A stretch of 64,000 nt of DNA from Davidsoniella eucalypti (taxonomy: Eukaryota; Ascomycota; Sordariomycetes; Microascales; Ceratocystidaceae), in NCBI GenBank assembly GCA_004009845.1, contig RMBW01000022.1, forward strand, positions 62,001-126,000, in the 5' to 3' direction. Within the stretch, counting starts at the first letter, position 1; each line of letters begins with the position of its first letter. Under the pieces are notes generated by a model. It worked only from the letters and a program-made list of their open reading frames with translations, did not search any database and had not been told where the DNA came from. Shown one piece after another: positions 1 through 13,300 of the stretch. Made by a program: the position numbers and the translations under genes.

Positions 1-624
1 ATCCTCTGTGAGAGTGGCATTGCAATCGGAAAAGGTCAACATATTTGTGTCAGGATAAGTCGTTTGTGGGCGGCCATTCCCGTTTTGCACAATAGCCTGC
101 GCTCTCTTGGCCAACTGTGGATTTGATGGTGGGTTAGAATTGGAAGAAGCATTGGCGTGAACTGTCTTGCGCTTCTTAGATGGGGGCTGCGTGCTAGTCT
201 TTTCGTTGGAATTTGGTGGAGGTGTTGAAGCAGCACTAGCAAAGTGGTCCTTGATAGACTCTTGGTGTAGTGAGCGGCTGTTATCGCCGTTGGCACCAGT
301 TGACTTGCGAGAGCTTGAAGAACGCGTGGGTGCAGAGGCTGAAGCTGTCGCGACGCCAGTAGCAGCAGCAGATACAGACGTCGACGCATTAGCGTCTTGG
401 TTAGAAGGAGGTGATGAATTGCGGGTACGCAAGGACTTCTTGTTGTCGTCCTTGTCTTTCTTAGCATCATTTGAAAACTCAAAGTCCATATCAGCGGTGT
501 CCTCTGCGTAGTTAGGCCGGGAGTTGCCGTGACGGTTGCGAGAACGGGTGCCGTAGGGGTTAGCAGCGTCGCCAGATGCTTCCTTGGCCGCAGAGGCATT
601 TGTAGGTGTGCTTGTCTTGGACAT
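1..624 (-). CDS. Probable Snt2/SntB-type BAH-PHD chromatin protein, N-terminal part (runs off left edge)
   Basis: An open frame of 208 codons starts at an ATG at 622-624 (minus strand) and stays open to base 1, so only the N-terminus is present. The visible part is low-complexity and polar. Residues about 23-47 hold a block starting NPYGTRSRNR and continuing with RPNYAED. A Ser/Ala/Thr-rich stretch follows, then a basic PPSKKRKT patch that could be a nuclear localisation signal. The last visible residues include NMLTFSDCNA. From memory of the family, the NPYGTRSRNR...RPNYAED block and a segment of this kind come just before the BAH domain of fungal Snt2/SntB proteins, which read histone marks with BAH and PHD domains. 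No BAH, PHD or SANT domain is inside the window, so the name is an inference from the N-terminal signature. That it is a real gene is supported by higher GC, an uninterrupted frame and a typical pyrimidine-rich leader upstream. Confidence 0.6.
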   Translation of the reverse strand, partial: MSKTSTPTNASAAKEASGDAANPYGTRSRNRHGNSRPNYAEDTADMDFEFSNDAKKDKDDNKKSLRTRNSSPPSNQDANASTSVSAAATGVATASASAPTRSSSSRKSTGANGDNSRSLHQESIKDHFASAASTPPPNSNEKTSTQPPSKKRKTVHANASSNSNPPSNPQLAKRAQAIVQNGNGRPQTTYPDTNMLTFSDCNATLTED

Positions 625-1304
625 GGTGATGATTGGAGTGGGAGCGACTGGTGTAGATCGAGGCGAGGACTCTTCCTCCAAGATCACAGTCTCCTATGAG
701 TGGTGTGAATCAGAATTAGTGCGCCACTAGTAGCCGAAGACGGTGGGAGACGACGATGCGCATGGGAGATAGTGTGCAAAGGATGAAGGGGAAGTGCTAG
801 TAGCGGCGATGGGAGTAGTGACGATGGTGAGCAGAAGGGCAGAGCAACGCAGTGGTGGTCTGCTATCAAGAAAGAGAAAAATGCCGATAAAACAAGGCGG
901 TTATGATATGAAGACGTGAACAAGATGATGAAGTATCAGAGTTGAATATAGCAAGGTCAAAACATGAAGAGGGCAAGTTCAAGGCCGTCAGGGCAGTAAT
1001 GAAACAAGAGAACGAGCAAGAGCAACCACGAGCAATAAACAACAGGACTGAAATGCCGGGCGGAGAGATGCCGTTCTATGATGACGATGGAGGGCAGCAA
1101 GAGGTGGAATGAGGGAAAAAGGAAAAGGAAGATAGAATACGTGAAAATGTGCAAGTAGTGTAGTGTGCAGTCTCAAGGTTGGTCTGGTGAAAATAAAGAA
1201 GGAACGAAGAGAAGCGGAACCAAAAGAGAAGAAAAAGTAAAAGAGTCGAAAGAGTTGGGTGTGGTTGAGGTGCGGTGGGCAGGGAGCACGGTGCATATAT
1301 AAAA
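625..1304 (-). promoter_or_regulatory. Long pyrimidine-rich leader and TATA-like element of the Snt2-like gene
   Basis: Read on the minus strand, the roughly 670 bases before the Snt2-like ATG are strongly C/T-rich (runs such as CTTCCTTTTCC), as is typical of fungal 5' leaders. A TATA-like element lies at 1296-1304 (TATATAAAA on the plus strand, TTTTATATA on the minus strand). Small reading frames in this stretch look like leader uORFs rather than genes. Assigning the element to the minus-strand gene is inference, because the motif itself is better formed in the plus orientation. Confidence 0.45.
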
Positions 1305-3780
1305 GAGGAAAAGGGAACGGCCAAACAGGACCAACATGGCAAGGTATGATGAATAGCTAGCAACGAATCTAGTCTGGGCTTGACTTTGACTTTTGGGGGT
1401 GGGCTTTTTTAAGTTACCGGACGGGCACTTACATTCTGGGCTTTTTGGGCCATGGCGCCAAGGACTTATTAAACCACGGGCGTTATAGCAGATGTTGACT
1501 TAATGTGTCGTTGCAAGCTTGCTTGCTTTCTATACACCATACAGACAAGGCCAGACGGAGGAAGAAACAATGAGAAGACGAAACTATTACAGTGGTCGCA
1601 CTAGTAGGTCGGCCTACTATGTATAGTACACAGGTAGTATAGTACAGACTACGGCCTGATGATCTACGATTTCTAGGTCTGCGGTCTCACGCCAGGCGAC
1701 GACAGACGGTGACGACGAGAAACGAGCAATGGCAACTCGAAGATAACGCGCGAGGACGAGGAACCGGCGATAGACGATGCTATGTGGGTTGGTGATCCGG
1801 GTATCTATGCAGTGCTAGAAACAGCGTACTGGCAAGATAATTGAAATGTTAGAAGGCGCGACTTGGGATGGGAGGGGAAGGAATATACGGGGGAGACGGC
1901 GACAGATCAATGAAACGACGAGGAGAAACAGGAAAAATAGAACAGGCACGGGTACAAGAGCCAGGTTAGGATGCGAGGAGAGGCGGGTGGTGTGGATATG
2001 GATTGGATGTAATAGATGGTCTGTATGTATGTATGTATAGCATGTACATACATGACTTGCTGTTGTGCGTGCGTATTAATTGCAGTAGTAGCTATGTAGC
2101 ATGTAGTGTGTAGCATAGCATGAAGAATGTACGTGCGTGCTTATGATGGCGCCAAGGTAGGTGGTAGACGTAGATAAACGAACGAGGTCCCGAACAGGAA
2201 CGACGACGCCAGCATCAGCAGCAAGAGGAGATGGGCAATGGCCGAGTTGATGGGGAGGAAACATACAGTGATTGATGGAACGAGGCGAGCACGGCTACAG
2301 ACAGCATGCAGAGTGAGTGGATTTGAGTAGGAGATGGATGATTATGATGATGTAGGAGGAGGATGGGCAATAAGTGAATGGTTAATAAATTATTGATAGG
2401 CAATGGTTGATGGGGGAAGAAAATGGGCGGGCAGGTAGGGGAGGAAAGAATAGTAGGCAGCTGGCAGTTGGCAGTTGGGTTTCTACACTAGATAGGATGG
2501 ATAGTGGAATAAGGTGTGGTGCTTTAGCTTTGGCTGGCTGGGTTGGCGAGCGATCCCTTCCCTCAGCAAGCGTTATATTGGGGCAATAAAGACCAAGTCT
2601 AGTAGGGAAAATAGCACTGCTGCAACGGGAAGCGACAGAAGAAGGCAGATACTGCCATATAATCTAGTGGCTTGCAGGGTGACGGTGTTGGTCGGCGGCA
2701 ATTGAAGCAATTATGGTTTTTTTTTACCTTTACTTGTAGTTGCAGTTGCAGTCAAGAAAAAAAACGCAGAAGAGCTGGCCGTGCCGAAACGACGCGTCTA
2801 GACTTGGATCAGCGGTCGATGGATGGGAGGGTGGGCCAGCTAGACAGAACCCAGGCAACAGGCTCTGAGGTCGCAGTCAGCTAATCAGTCAGTGGCTTGA
2901 TGAGTTACAGTGGTAATGGCAGTGGCAGCGACAAAGCCGGTAGCAGCACAGCTGTGAGGAGCGGCTCGATGGTAATAGCGATGATGCTTATGCTGATGAG
3001 ACGATGCACAAGGCGCTACAGCAGCACAAAGCAGCACTTGACAAAAAGCAAAAAGTGCAGATGTCATGCAGGAGTTTGAGGATACGGCTAGAAGAAGGCT
3101 GAATGGGCACTACGAACCGGCCCGATGCTATGGGCAGTGTTGATGTTGTTGAAGGTGCGTGCGAGAGCGAGATCTCACAGGGCGGAGAACGAGGTGCGAG
3201 AGAGGAAGAGCAGGAGAAAGCGAGACGGATGAACGATAATGGTGCCGAAGATAAAAATAAAAAGGCGTAGCAAACTCCAAAAAGAAGCCAGAAGTAGCCT
3301 GTTTTTTCCCTGTTGCTCGGGATAGCAAACTTCGGATTTTAGAGCTCCCAATGTTCGTCGTTGGCTCAGCACAAGAAATAAAAGAGGGCCGTCATTCTGC
3401 CCCGTCGTAGCAGTTGTATTTCATCTATTCCAGCATCCCATGCAGCGACTACCGCGACTACAGCTAAACTCAGCAAACCCGTAGAAGAAGCAGAAGAAGC
3501 ACAGAACAGCGTAACCCGCAGCCCACTAGCCCCAAGCTAGGTTGGCATGGATATCTGTCAATCTTTTGGAGGGCTCTTACAGGGAGGAAGACTATCGATT
3601 GCATGTAATGAACCGTCCTGTGCCAGGGAAATCCGAGCATGGATGTCTGGGCGAATAAAGCATGGGTCTGCCGCCAGAATCACCAGGCCCGCTAAAGCAT
3701 CCAGTGCCTTTAGGGCGTCGAAACAAAGCTGCAGGCTCTGCATGTACTGTACGGCAGTGTACCTCGATGTACTGTAAAGT
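1305..3780. other. Intergenic, no gene recognised
   Basis: No supported coding region. The reading frames are short, overlap on both strands and have no recognisable domains. A short (TGTA)n run occurs near 2020-2040. From about 2400 to 3400 the plus strand is purine-rich, which is the mirror of a minus-strand C/T-rich leader. Confidence 0.5.
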
Positions 3781-3802
3781 ACCTCTACAGGTGTTCAGCC
3801 GC

Positions 3803-4316
3803 TATAAATACCGGCGCAGGTACATTCCGGTACTCAGAGGAACAACGTGACGAGCCGGTCGGCCCAGGATCCATCCATCAATCAATCAATCCATTCCCCC
3901 AAACAACAACAACAACAACAAACCACCGACGACTTGCATTTTTGAGACTTCAAAATCACAACGACCATCCATCATCAACGCCTCATTTTCAACCATCACC
4001 GCCGCCCATCAACCCACACCAGTTTACTCACCAAAAATACGGAATCAGCGCCTGCTCTTCTACTATCCTGAGCTTTATATACCCAGTGCAGCCAATTGCC
4101 AACCCTAATAATCGCACTTCGCCTGATCTGCTTCCATTCTCAAAACCCAGGCCTCAATCGTCAATGCATCGTCTCGGAAATGTCACTAGGTTTTCTCTGC
4201 GATGGAATGTATTAGGATGTTGTATAAGATTTGGCGCTACCGTAATGCTGGCCTTTCTATACTGCACAACACTTGCGATATACATGTATCACGCATTGTC
4301 CAGTGACCCTTAGGCC
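3803..4316 (+). promoter_or_regulatory. Orphan promoter-like segment: TATA box plus CAA/C-rich leader, no clear CDS
   Basis: A well-formed TATAAATA lies at 3803-3810. It is followed by ATCC/ATCA-type repeats, a (CAA)n run near 3900-3921 and about 250 bases of T-poor, C/A-rich sequence, which looks like the leader of a plus-strand fungal transcript. The first downstream ATG in a somewhat longer frame is near 4164 and opens only a 49-codon ORF, ending about 4313, with a hydrophobic centre. I do not recognise that product. The segment may be the start of a noncoding RNA, of a small-protein gene, or a decayed gene. Confidence 0.35.
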
Positions 4317-7300
4317 CCAGTCATTTATTTTCCTCATTACCACCTTAGTTGTAATTGCTGTCAAATTTATCGATTCTTTTATCGATGGCCACAATAAGAC
4401 CGCTGCACGAACTCTTACTTAGTGGCTGACTGACGGACTAACTTTGGATTCCAACTACACTTCAGAGTGAACCTCTTTTCTATCTTGTGATTACGTTCTA
4501 TCGCCCACTTGCCACCTAGTGCAATTGCTTAATTGCCAGCACATATCAGGCCAACAGCAACGCCAAATCGTCTTCTATACAGCCTTGATGATTGACATAT
4601 ATGTCACCGGCATTACTAGTCTCGCCGGCAGTTCGGCAAATGCTGTATCATATCACGCAGGCCCTTCTATTCATCTTCTTAATTCCCGCGTTGCCACACG
4701 ACGCTTTCTAATGGGTACAATACATACTCCATATCCGTCAGTATATAGTTTTGAAATATTATTTTTACTAAATATGCTGTGAAAACCCATATATATCACT
4801 GTTGCTCCCGCTTCTGTTAATTGAAAGATGCGGTTCGACACGGGAAAATAATATTCGAATGAGCATATATATATATATAAAAAATTGGAAAAAGGAAAAA
4901 AGGGACAGGCAATGCACTACATGGTGGTGGACGGCTCTAGTGACAAAAAGCTACCACTAAAATAATAATATAATCCAAAGGACCTAATTTAGCTCCGTTA
5001 TACTTTTAATCAGGCGCATACAGATAGTCAGTGGCTTGTGACCACAACATCAGCGTAGCATCATTTACCTCTTCTATCTTCTGTGAGATTCGTTATTTAA
5101 CTACAAGATATCTCCATTCCCACTCCCGTTCCCATAGCCAGTAAGATCTGAAATATATAGAGGCCAAGTAAGCTACCTGCAGTAGTCGTTGGCTCTGCGG
5201 AGCCTGAGAGTCCGAAAAGGGATGGATAAAGTGAAAAGAAAGTGAGGAAAAAAAAAGGAACTTTGTACTTCAGCACCGCACATTGGTCATTCAGCACAAA
5301 TAGCAGGGATCTTCAAAAAGGTACTTGGCCCACAAAATATCAAGAACTCCTCAAAAGCTGCCAGCTGGCAAAGTGCCATACATTCTTTATTTCTTTTGTC
5401 ACCATATTAAAAAATATTCATAGCTCTAAAGCTCCATAGGATTAATTAATAACAAAAATAAAAAAGTACACTACAAGGACATCTTGTGATATCTTCAACA
5501 TAGATGAGAAGGCCATTGATCTGCTTATGTAGGCAGCTGATGCTCTGGCTCTGTTCTGGTTCTGTCTTTTTGTCTTTTGGGAGGGTTTAGTTACATTTTT
5601 ACATCTTTTCTGTGGGTGTCAAATACATTCTGGAAGCTTTTGGTATACACATGTATGTTTTTATAGGCCATAAACAAGAGCTTTAGCATTGCAAATTATA
5701 TCTTATTTTAAAATCCAATCATATGTATTATGTATGTATGCATGCTTACATTTTCGTAGCTCCATAATATTAATGGAAAAAATATATATAATAAAATAAA
5801 ATTGCTAGCTAGCAGCTTTTGAAGACTAAGTGAGGAGTACTTAGTCCTTTGTGGGCTAAGGACTTTTTTTTAAGACCGCCCCTGCTATTTGTGCCGAAGC
5901 AACTTGTAGGAAAGACTACAAAAATAACAGGATCATTTGGAAAATGTGAAGAAAGTCTACAATATATATTTATGAAACTGTGATCCAAGGTAGGTCTTTC
6001 TGTACCCTTGCTTTCCTGATATGTGTGTTGCAACATGCGCTTTCGAGGTACTGATGGAAGCAATATAAGCCTCTGATAGCCTTCAAGCTAGTATGGAGTA
6101 TGGGTTCCCGTTCCATGCGGGAAAGTACAGCCGTCCCATGCGGACCATCCGCCCCATAACAAAACAAAACAAAAAACGCGATACCCTACATGGTACAATG
6201 GCTAACCTACCCTCTACGACCACCTGCGTTATCTACATCGATGGCCACGTTGGTCGATTCGACTCGGATTTTATTCTTCAACGCACATTGTTCGATGATA
6301 CGTTCCGAGGTAAAATACAAGCTTGTTACTTTATATGTACTGAGAGAAATTGTATAGCGCAATTGGTGCAAAGTCGTACTACCTACTAATAACTTCTCAG
6401 TAGTGGCTATCAAGCCGGATTTGATCAAGTCATGTTTTGTTTGCCGACCCGATCAATTTCCAAATAAACGCACGTTCCCTTTTGGCCGCTCTCGTCCTCT
6501 CATTCTTTTTCTCTCTCGTTCTCTCTTTGTTTTTTTCTCTCGCTAGCCCCAGAAATATAACTCTCTATAGAACCTATTCTACACCATCCCCGCCATATCG
6601 AGTATAAAAGCAAAATCACCAAAGGTCAAACAGAATAAAAACAATTGTAACAACAGATATTACTTCACTAATCAGACGCTATTTCTGTTGATGCATCTTG
6701 TACTTTTCCTGGTTTCAAGTTTGGCAGATCAGAAACGATATTAATTTGTCGTGAAAATGAAGATAGGGAAGAGGTGAGTCAAAAGAATGTACATGTGGAT
6801 CCGAATCAACGTATCAAGGTACCTCTACAAGACAAAGTCATCTGTACTTCTAGTTTGCCGCTGTTATATATATCAGACAATGCACGATAATGCGACGTAC
6901 CTGAACGCCTCTTATCTGTTAACCTGAAATTACAATACCATAAGTAAGAACATTATATACATATGTACTTAGTATAATGAAACTCTACCATTTTCAAGTG
7001 ATGTCAAAAAAATATTCCTAGAAAAGTATGATGTGCCATTACATGATAGCCTGTTATTAGGCGTCATTTATGGTCGTTTTACTGATGCCCCCACTAAAAA
7101 AACACCAAGGCACCAATCAAGTAGGAACAAGACAGGCGCAAGCCCTCAAATCTATCCAAGCATGATCGCCTAATTCTAGACCACGCATGCCTCATCTTGA
7201 ACATCCCCTTCTTTCTGCTCTTTTGCCTTTTTCTGACACTCCCTTCTCTTCTTTAGGCTTGAAAATACTCGGTCTCAAGCCCTGTTTCTACTCATCATAG

Positions 7301-10300
7301 CATCGACAGTTTTTTTTTTTTTTTTTTTTTTTTTCAAAAATAAAATTCTAGAAATAAAGTTGCATCCCATTCAATTAGGTAACGTGCTTCTATAATTCCA
7401 AGTCCACACAAAAACGAGGAACACAATGTCGAGTAGCTGAAACAGGAATGAATCTGGAATAGACATGAGGTCGAGGCACGGCAAATAATTATGTAGTGGC
7501 TAGTTTGTCCCTGTGACTAGTAAGACAATACCGTGTTTATGACTGGCAAAATACATGTAGCTCTAGGGTGTATTTATATGGTAATGTACATAGTAAAATA
7601 TTGCCACCTCACCCCGACACAGAAAGAAAATAGTTAGAAAGAAAAGAAAAAAAAAGAGAGAGGGAAAAAAAAAAAGAGTTCGTTGACTAGCGTGCCAGCT
7701 AACACTAAGAACTCGATGCCAAAATATCCTAATTAAATAAGGTAAAAAGAAAGATAGAAAGTAGGAGAACTGCAAGAAGAAAAGCCTTGCAGGATAAGTC
7801 AACCAATCAGAAGCGACCGACGACTTACCCAGTAAGTACCTGCAGCAACAACGGGCTGTTCACATCAGTAGGACAGCTCAACGACACATGTTGGAAGGTC
7901 TCTTGATATCGTATCATCGGCCACCAACCAAAAAAACTAGTTTCGTTTTGTATTCATCATCTTTTTTTTTAAATATCTACAGCACCAATATATTTTCAAC
8001 TGTGTTTGTCTGTGGTGCATGGTTTGAAGCTCTTCAATTGATCAATATAATCGAGATATGTATGTAAGTCGGTGTTAATTCATCGTTTTTCGACCTATTG
8101 CTGCTGTGAATATATGGGACCCACTTTAAGCCGACAGTCATCGGAATTTGATTGGCTAGTGCCAAATGCGGGCCATTTTCCTGCCTTCTCTTGAAAGAGG
8201 TAAGCAAGAAAAATAAGGCACAAGGAGAAAAGTGAAAGGCAAGGGAACGGAAGGGGGGATATTGAACACGAACTGAACCCTCGCCTCAATTAATGACACA
8301 AAAAAATAAATAGGCACACCCGCTTGTTTCGATTACTTGTTTTTTTTCTTTCTCTTTCAGTATTTTACTTAATTAAATCGGCCGAGAAGGAATTAAAAGC
8401 TACCAAATCGACTCGTCAACGTCGACTCTTCAACACCTCACGATGAGAAGTCAGCGATATTTGTGCGCCAAAACCCATCATAAATGACATCTTAAAGGGA
8501 CATAGTTGTAGAGCTAATTCGGGGGAATATAATGATGCCTTTATTTCTGTACAGTTGTGTCTGTAGCGCAGTGCATCGATACTTGAACACAACTGCTTTT
8601 TCAAGAGGTGATGTTGAAATGGGTCTAACCCTAGTACTTGTGATCGATCGGGTTCCCATGCCAATTTCAACTTCACCTCATAAAGTGACAACTAATGATC
8701 TCCATGACTACGTCGACAAGCTTGATTATTGACGACAAAAAAACATTTGATTAGCTTTGAGAAGTAATGAGAATTTAAAAGATGACAATTATTTGTGAGA
8801 TTACGATTGATTCTTCTCCGTATCGCCCAATATGCCAATTTTCCCTGTTTCTTTGCCTCATCTTGAATGGCATCATTTGCGATGTAGTTGTATGATATAC
8901 ACCGACGCATGACTATTTCTGTCGTCATAATATAGCTCCAAGTCACTGCATTCTGGTGATGTATATTCGAAGTTATGTGCTCAATAGTATATGACTTTAA
9001 TGCCCTATCGACCCTCGGAAGATGCTGCTAATTTTTTTTTGACTTCCTCGACGAAATATCGATATTGCTACTAGTACTACTATACTATTCGATTACTTTC
9101 CTTGTTGCTCCATCTTTCCCCTCTCTTCCACACAATCACGTTTTGATCCAACTTCCCAGCCGAAAAGCCTCAGGCGTGATTTTAGGTCGTAATTTAGAAG
9201 CGGTAAAAAAAAGACTACAAACTATCATGAAAAATACGATGTCGAAATCGAATATAATAACGACAGATGGGATTTTTAACAAAAATACTTTAGCTAATAC
9301 TTAACAATAATAGCATAAGCTGTATGTTACTTGGCTTCACTTCAAATGGTCGTTATCCTAAAAAAAATTGCACAGTATCCCTTATTATCAAATTGTGCAT
9401 TCCAGCAAAAATGGTATGCTATATATGTACATACATGGGGTCTTTGGGTATATGAGTTGTAGAATGAAAAAAAAAAAAAAATTTGGAAGAGGATGTTGGA
9501 AAGGACTAAGCACATAGATAAGATGAGAGATATTGTAAGAACTAATACATGAAACGTAATGTGCTTATCGGTGTGGCTTGGGAAATGTAATTTGCGATCG
9601 AGTCCTTCCCCAAAAGCGAAAAATAAGTAGGATGTAATGGTAAATGTACAAAAATATATGTACCAATTGGATTTAACCTTGAGTTGAAAGTCCAATAGGG
9701 CCTGCGGATATACTCGGGTACCTTTTTTAAAAACTCTTTTGCGTAGTCTTCTTCTTTATCTGAGTAATTATATAGTGATAAATGGATATCTTGATATTAT
9801 ATAGGTTGAATGTCTAGAATACATGATACGTGGGCGCCAAGCCTGTACACGAGCTAATATGTATAGATAACAGGCCTTTACAAAAGAGTGCTGCATCTTC
9901 CTAATGCTACGACTAATGTCCTAAAAATAGGCTCCGAAAAGAAGTCAACGTAAAACTTCGATAGTTATTCATTCTACATATAATATTATACCATGGACTT
10001 TATTTTTTGTAACTTGTTTTGTATGGAGGCGCTAAACAATATGAGCTGGGTGATCATAGGAACAAGGCCTGTCAGCAATACATAAAACATGTTACAGGCT
10101 GACAAACGGGGCTACCTAAGAGAATGACGGAACTATAGACTAAACATAGTTGTCGGAATTTTTGAAGTATAATCTAGGTAGCCAAGAAGGGTCGATAGGT
10201 AGCATTTTGTTATATGATGATTATCAAAAGTATTAAGATGATATGAGAGATAAGTAGATATAACTAAAGCATAGGCAGCGCCGAAGAGGTAGAATAGACA

Positions 10301-13300
10301 CAATGTAGTTATAAAGAGATTATAATTGGGCTTTAGGCATCGGCATTTCTTACCATTACGTGTACGACTTGTGGTTGATGTGGATTCAACAATACGGATT
10401 GTTATGTGGCACGGGCTTTTAGTGAATTCTAGAGTCTCTAGCTATCGAAGATGGAGGAATAAAGGTGATTGACTATGGCTGTGAAAAATATACCACAGCA
10501 CGACTACAAAGTTTAGTTCATAGTATGTACTTAACGACTCACCACTGACATGATGCGCGATATATCCCCGACCTGGCATTGTGCTGACTACCGCTAGTTG
10601 GTCTGGGACCTAGCAATAAAAACGATATTTAGAGGAGGAGAAGGAGGGGGAATGGGGAACAAGATAGGATAGAAGAAGAAACGAGAAAGCTTGGGTGGCA
10701 ATCGGAATCAATAGTCGGGCGACATCAACTAAGGTGACGGGGTGGTCAGGGGGCGTGTGTGAATAAATATGGATTGATGGGGCGGAGAACATGGGAATCC
10801 GATGAAAACCAAAGCAACTGTACATTTCACTGTAGGGCCGCTGTCCAAAATAATTCGAGCGATATCTTTTTGACACAATCTGCCTTTATTGTTTGGAAGT
10901 CGGGTTATGACATAACCTGAAGATAGATATGTAACGTACTCAGTAGCTATGATAGTTCAAAACTTGTTCATCACATTGTATTTACGGTGTTTGATCCCTG
11001 ACATGTCACTCGATAGTCTATCGGGGTTGATTCGGTACTTCTCAGCTTGTCTCTTATTCTGGCCCTGGATCCATGGCCTATCCTAAGGTATTTGGTATGA
11101 ACGAACGAACGCCTCATTTTTTTTTCTTTAAGAACCAGCTCTCCCAGAAGCCTGCGATACCATGAGAATGCACATAAATATATGTAAGAATAGTCATGTT
11201 GCACGTCCATAAAACAGCGTGTCATTATACGGGCTTAAGAAACGAATACACTGACGTCCCGTATTTGCCACTCCTCAGTTACCGTAATATTTGGAGAGGA
11301 CTCCAGTGATTGATTGAGCATCATGTCTTTCCATTGTTCCTTCGCCTCTCCCAACAACCGCATTTCCCGTTATAGCGAGCCTCTCGATCGTCTTGTCTTT
11401 TTTACGGCCAAATCTAACAATATATGGTGCCACATATCCTGTCGCCATCCGCAGAATTCGGAACATGGTGGGTTCGCATAGAACCATGAAGCTTCTCCTT
11501 TCAAATGCACGAGAGGCTCGGGACATTTCATATATGTTCTATGCATGTAAGCCACATAGCATACTCCAGTACATACATAATAATGTACTTCATAAATATG
11601 TACGTATTGGCCTGTTTTCTAATAACAGAATCAATTTATGATGGGAGAAGGGGCATGGCCAATAGATTAAGTGGGTCGCGTTTTGGGTTTTTTTTATACT
11701 TCCTTTTCCATCGATCTTGTCTGGTTTGTTCTATTAGACTTGGAAACTTCTCACACCCCGGCCTCGCTAGCCTCTTCACTTTTGTTTCGTTTATTTATTT
11801 CAATGGCACTATAATTTACTTGGAAAAGTATTTTTTATTACTATCTATTTAACTTTGTCAATGTATAGTTTATACTTGATTATATATCTAGTATATGGAT
11901 AGAAATAAATAGGCCAATTTGCTGTGTAGGTCGAAATGGAATAGTAGTTGCAGTTTGGGGGGTGTGGGGAAGCCCCCAATTGAGGTTAAGAAAGGAAGGA
12001 ACACGATGGAGCGGATAAGAGGGGGTGTGTCATTTACTGCGCTCGTACGCTCTTTCCTTTTACTTTGTTTCTTGATTAGTTAGTCAAAGTCCATTTAAGC
12101 AATTTTTATATAAAGTAGTTCATTGTATCGGCAAAAAGGAACTAACTTAGATATTGACGGATACCCTCAATTAAAAAAAAAATTGGTAATAAAACGTCAT
12201 ATCTCTAAATTGTTTGAAGGTGGTTGAATCGTGAGGTTGATGAATGAGGCTTGTCCTTTCTTATCCTTGCTTTAAAGTATATAGATAAATGGGGCAATAT
12301 TATAAGCAGGAAAGGTAATTAGGCAGTTTCCAGTGGATTTTTCTTTGCACCTCAACCCATCCAGCCTGCCAAATCGCTATCTTTTCTGATGGTTATATCG
12401 CAATACTCTTTAATACAAAAGCAGCTATATTGCATATCAATCGAAAGATAGAAACCTTGCGATTCTTGGGAATACAGAATATATCAGCTTTAAAGCCTGT
12501 ATCAAGAGTTTGGCCATATCGCGAAGAGCACTATTAGAACATTTTCTACTAAAAGATACATCCGGAAACAGGTTAACTTGGCTATATTTATCGTCCACCT
12601 GAATTCTGCTAGACACGTTCAATAACTTCACATGTTCGGAACTGCGCACCGTGCCCCCAAAAAATAGTGGTCCATATAACACTAAAAGCAAAACAAAACA
12701 AGAGAAAAGAAAAAAAGAAAAAAAAATAGCATCCATAAAACTATTCCCCAAAATGACAGACCCTCAAAAGCAAATCCCTAAGTGGAGATAAAACGATCAC
12801 TGTCCAGAGCCCCCGAGGGTTGTAGGAGGGTTGGACACATGCTGACAATGGCGAAAAAGATATAGATAAGCACTATGGCAACTAGTCTTCAGACATGTTT
12901 TTTCGTGCATTTTCGGTTCCATCGAGGTCCTAAAATGGATGTCATAAGTTGGTATCATAAATGGAGTAAAGAGATATATACATTATTCTTCTAATTTTGC
13001 GTATTTCAACAACACGATATCACAGTGAGAAGCCATATGATGGTTAAGATAAGTTGCAGATACTTTCTAAAATAGACTATATCTGAAATGCCCTGGCACA
13101 CGTACAGCTACAGCTACATATTTTATGATACTTTCATATGCAGCTACACATGCATACACAGGTTTGCATGCATTTGGACATACAAGGAGATACAACACCG
13201 CTAACTGCGCGATTATGGGTATCTCTTTACATCCGCTTCTTCTTTTATTGGTAAGGTATGCAGAAGCGGGATACACTAGATAGGGCCATGGCGAAACACG

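Noticed and set aside
5097..5297. 66-codon minus-strand frame with a hydrophobic, Gly-rich end
   Set aside because: Short, low-complexity in part, no family match, no clear promoter or splice structure.
5822..5846. Small hairpin GACTAAG...CTTAGTC
   Set aside because: Only 7-bp arms with a short loop; expected by chance in this much AT-rich DNA and not followed by a clear feature.
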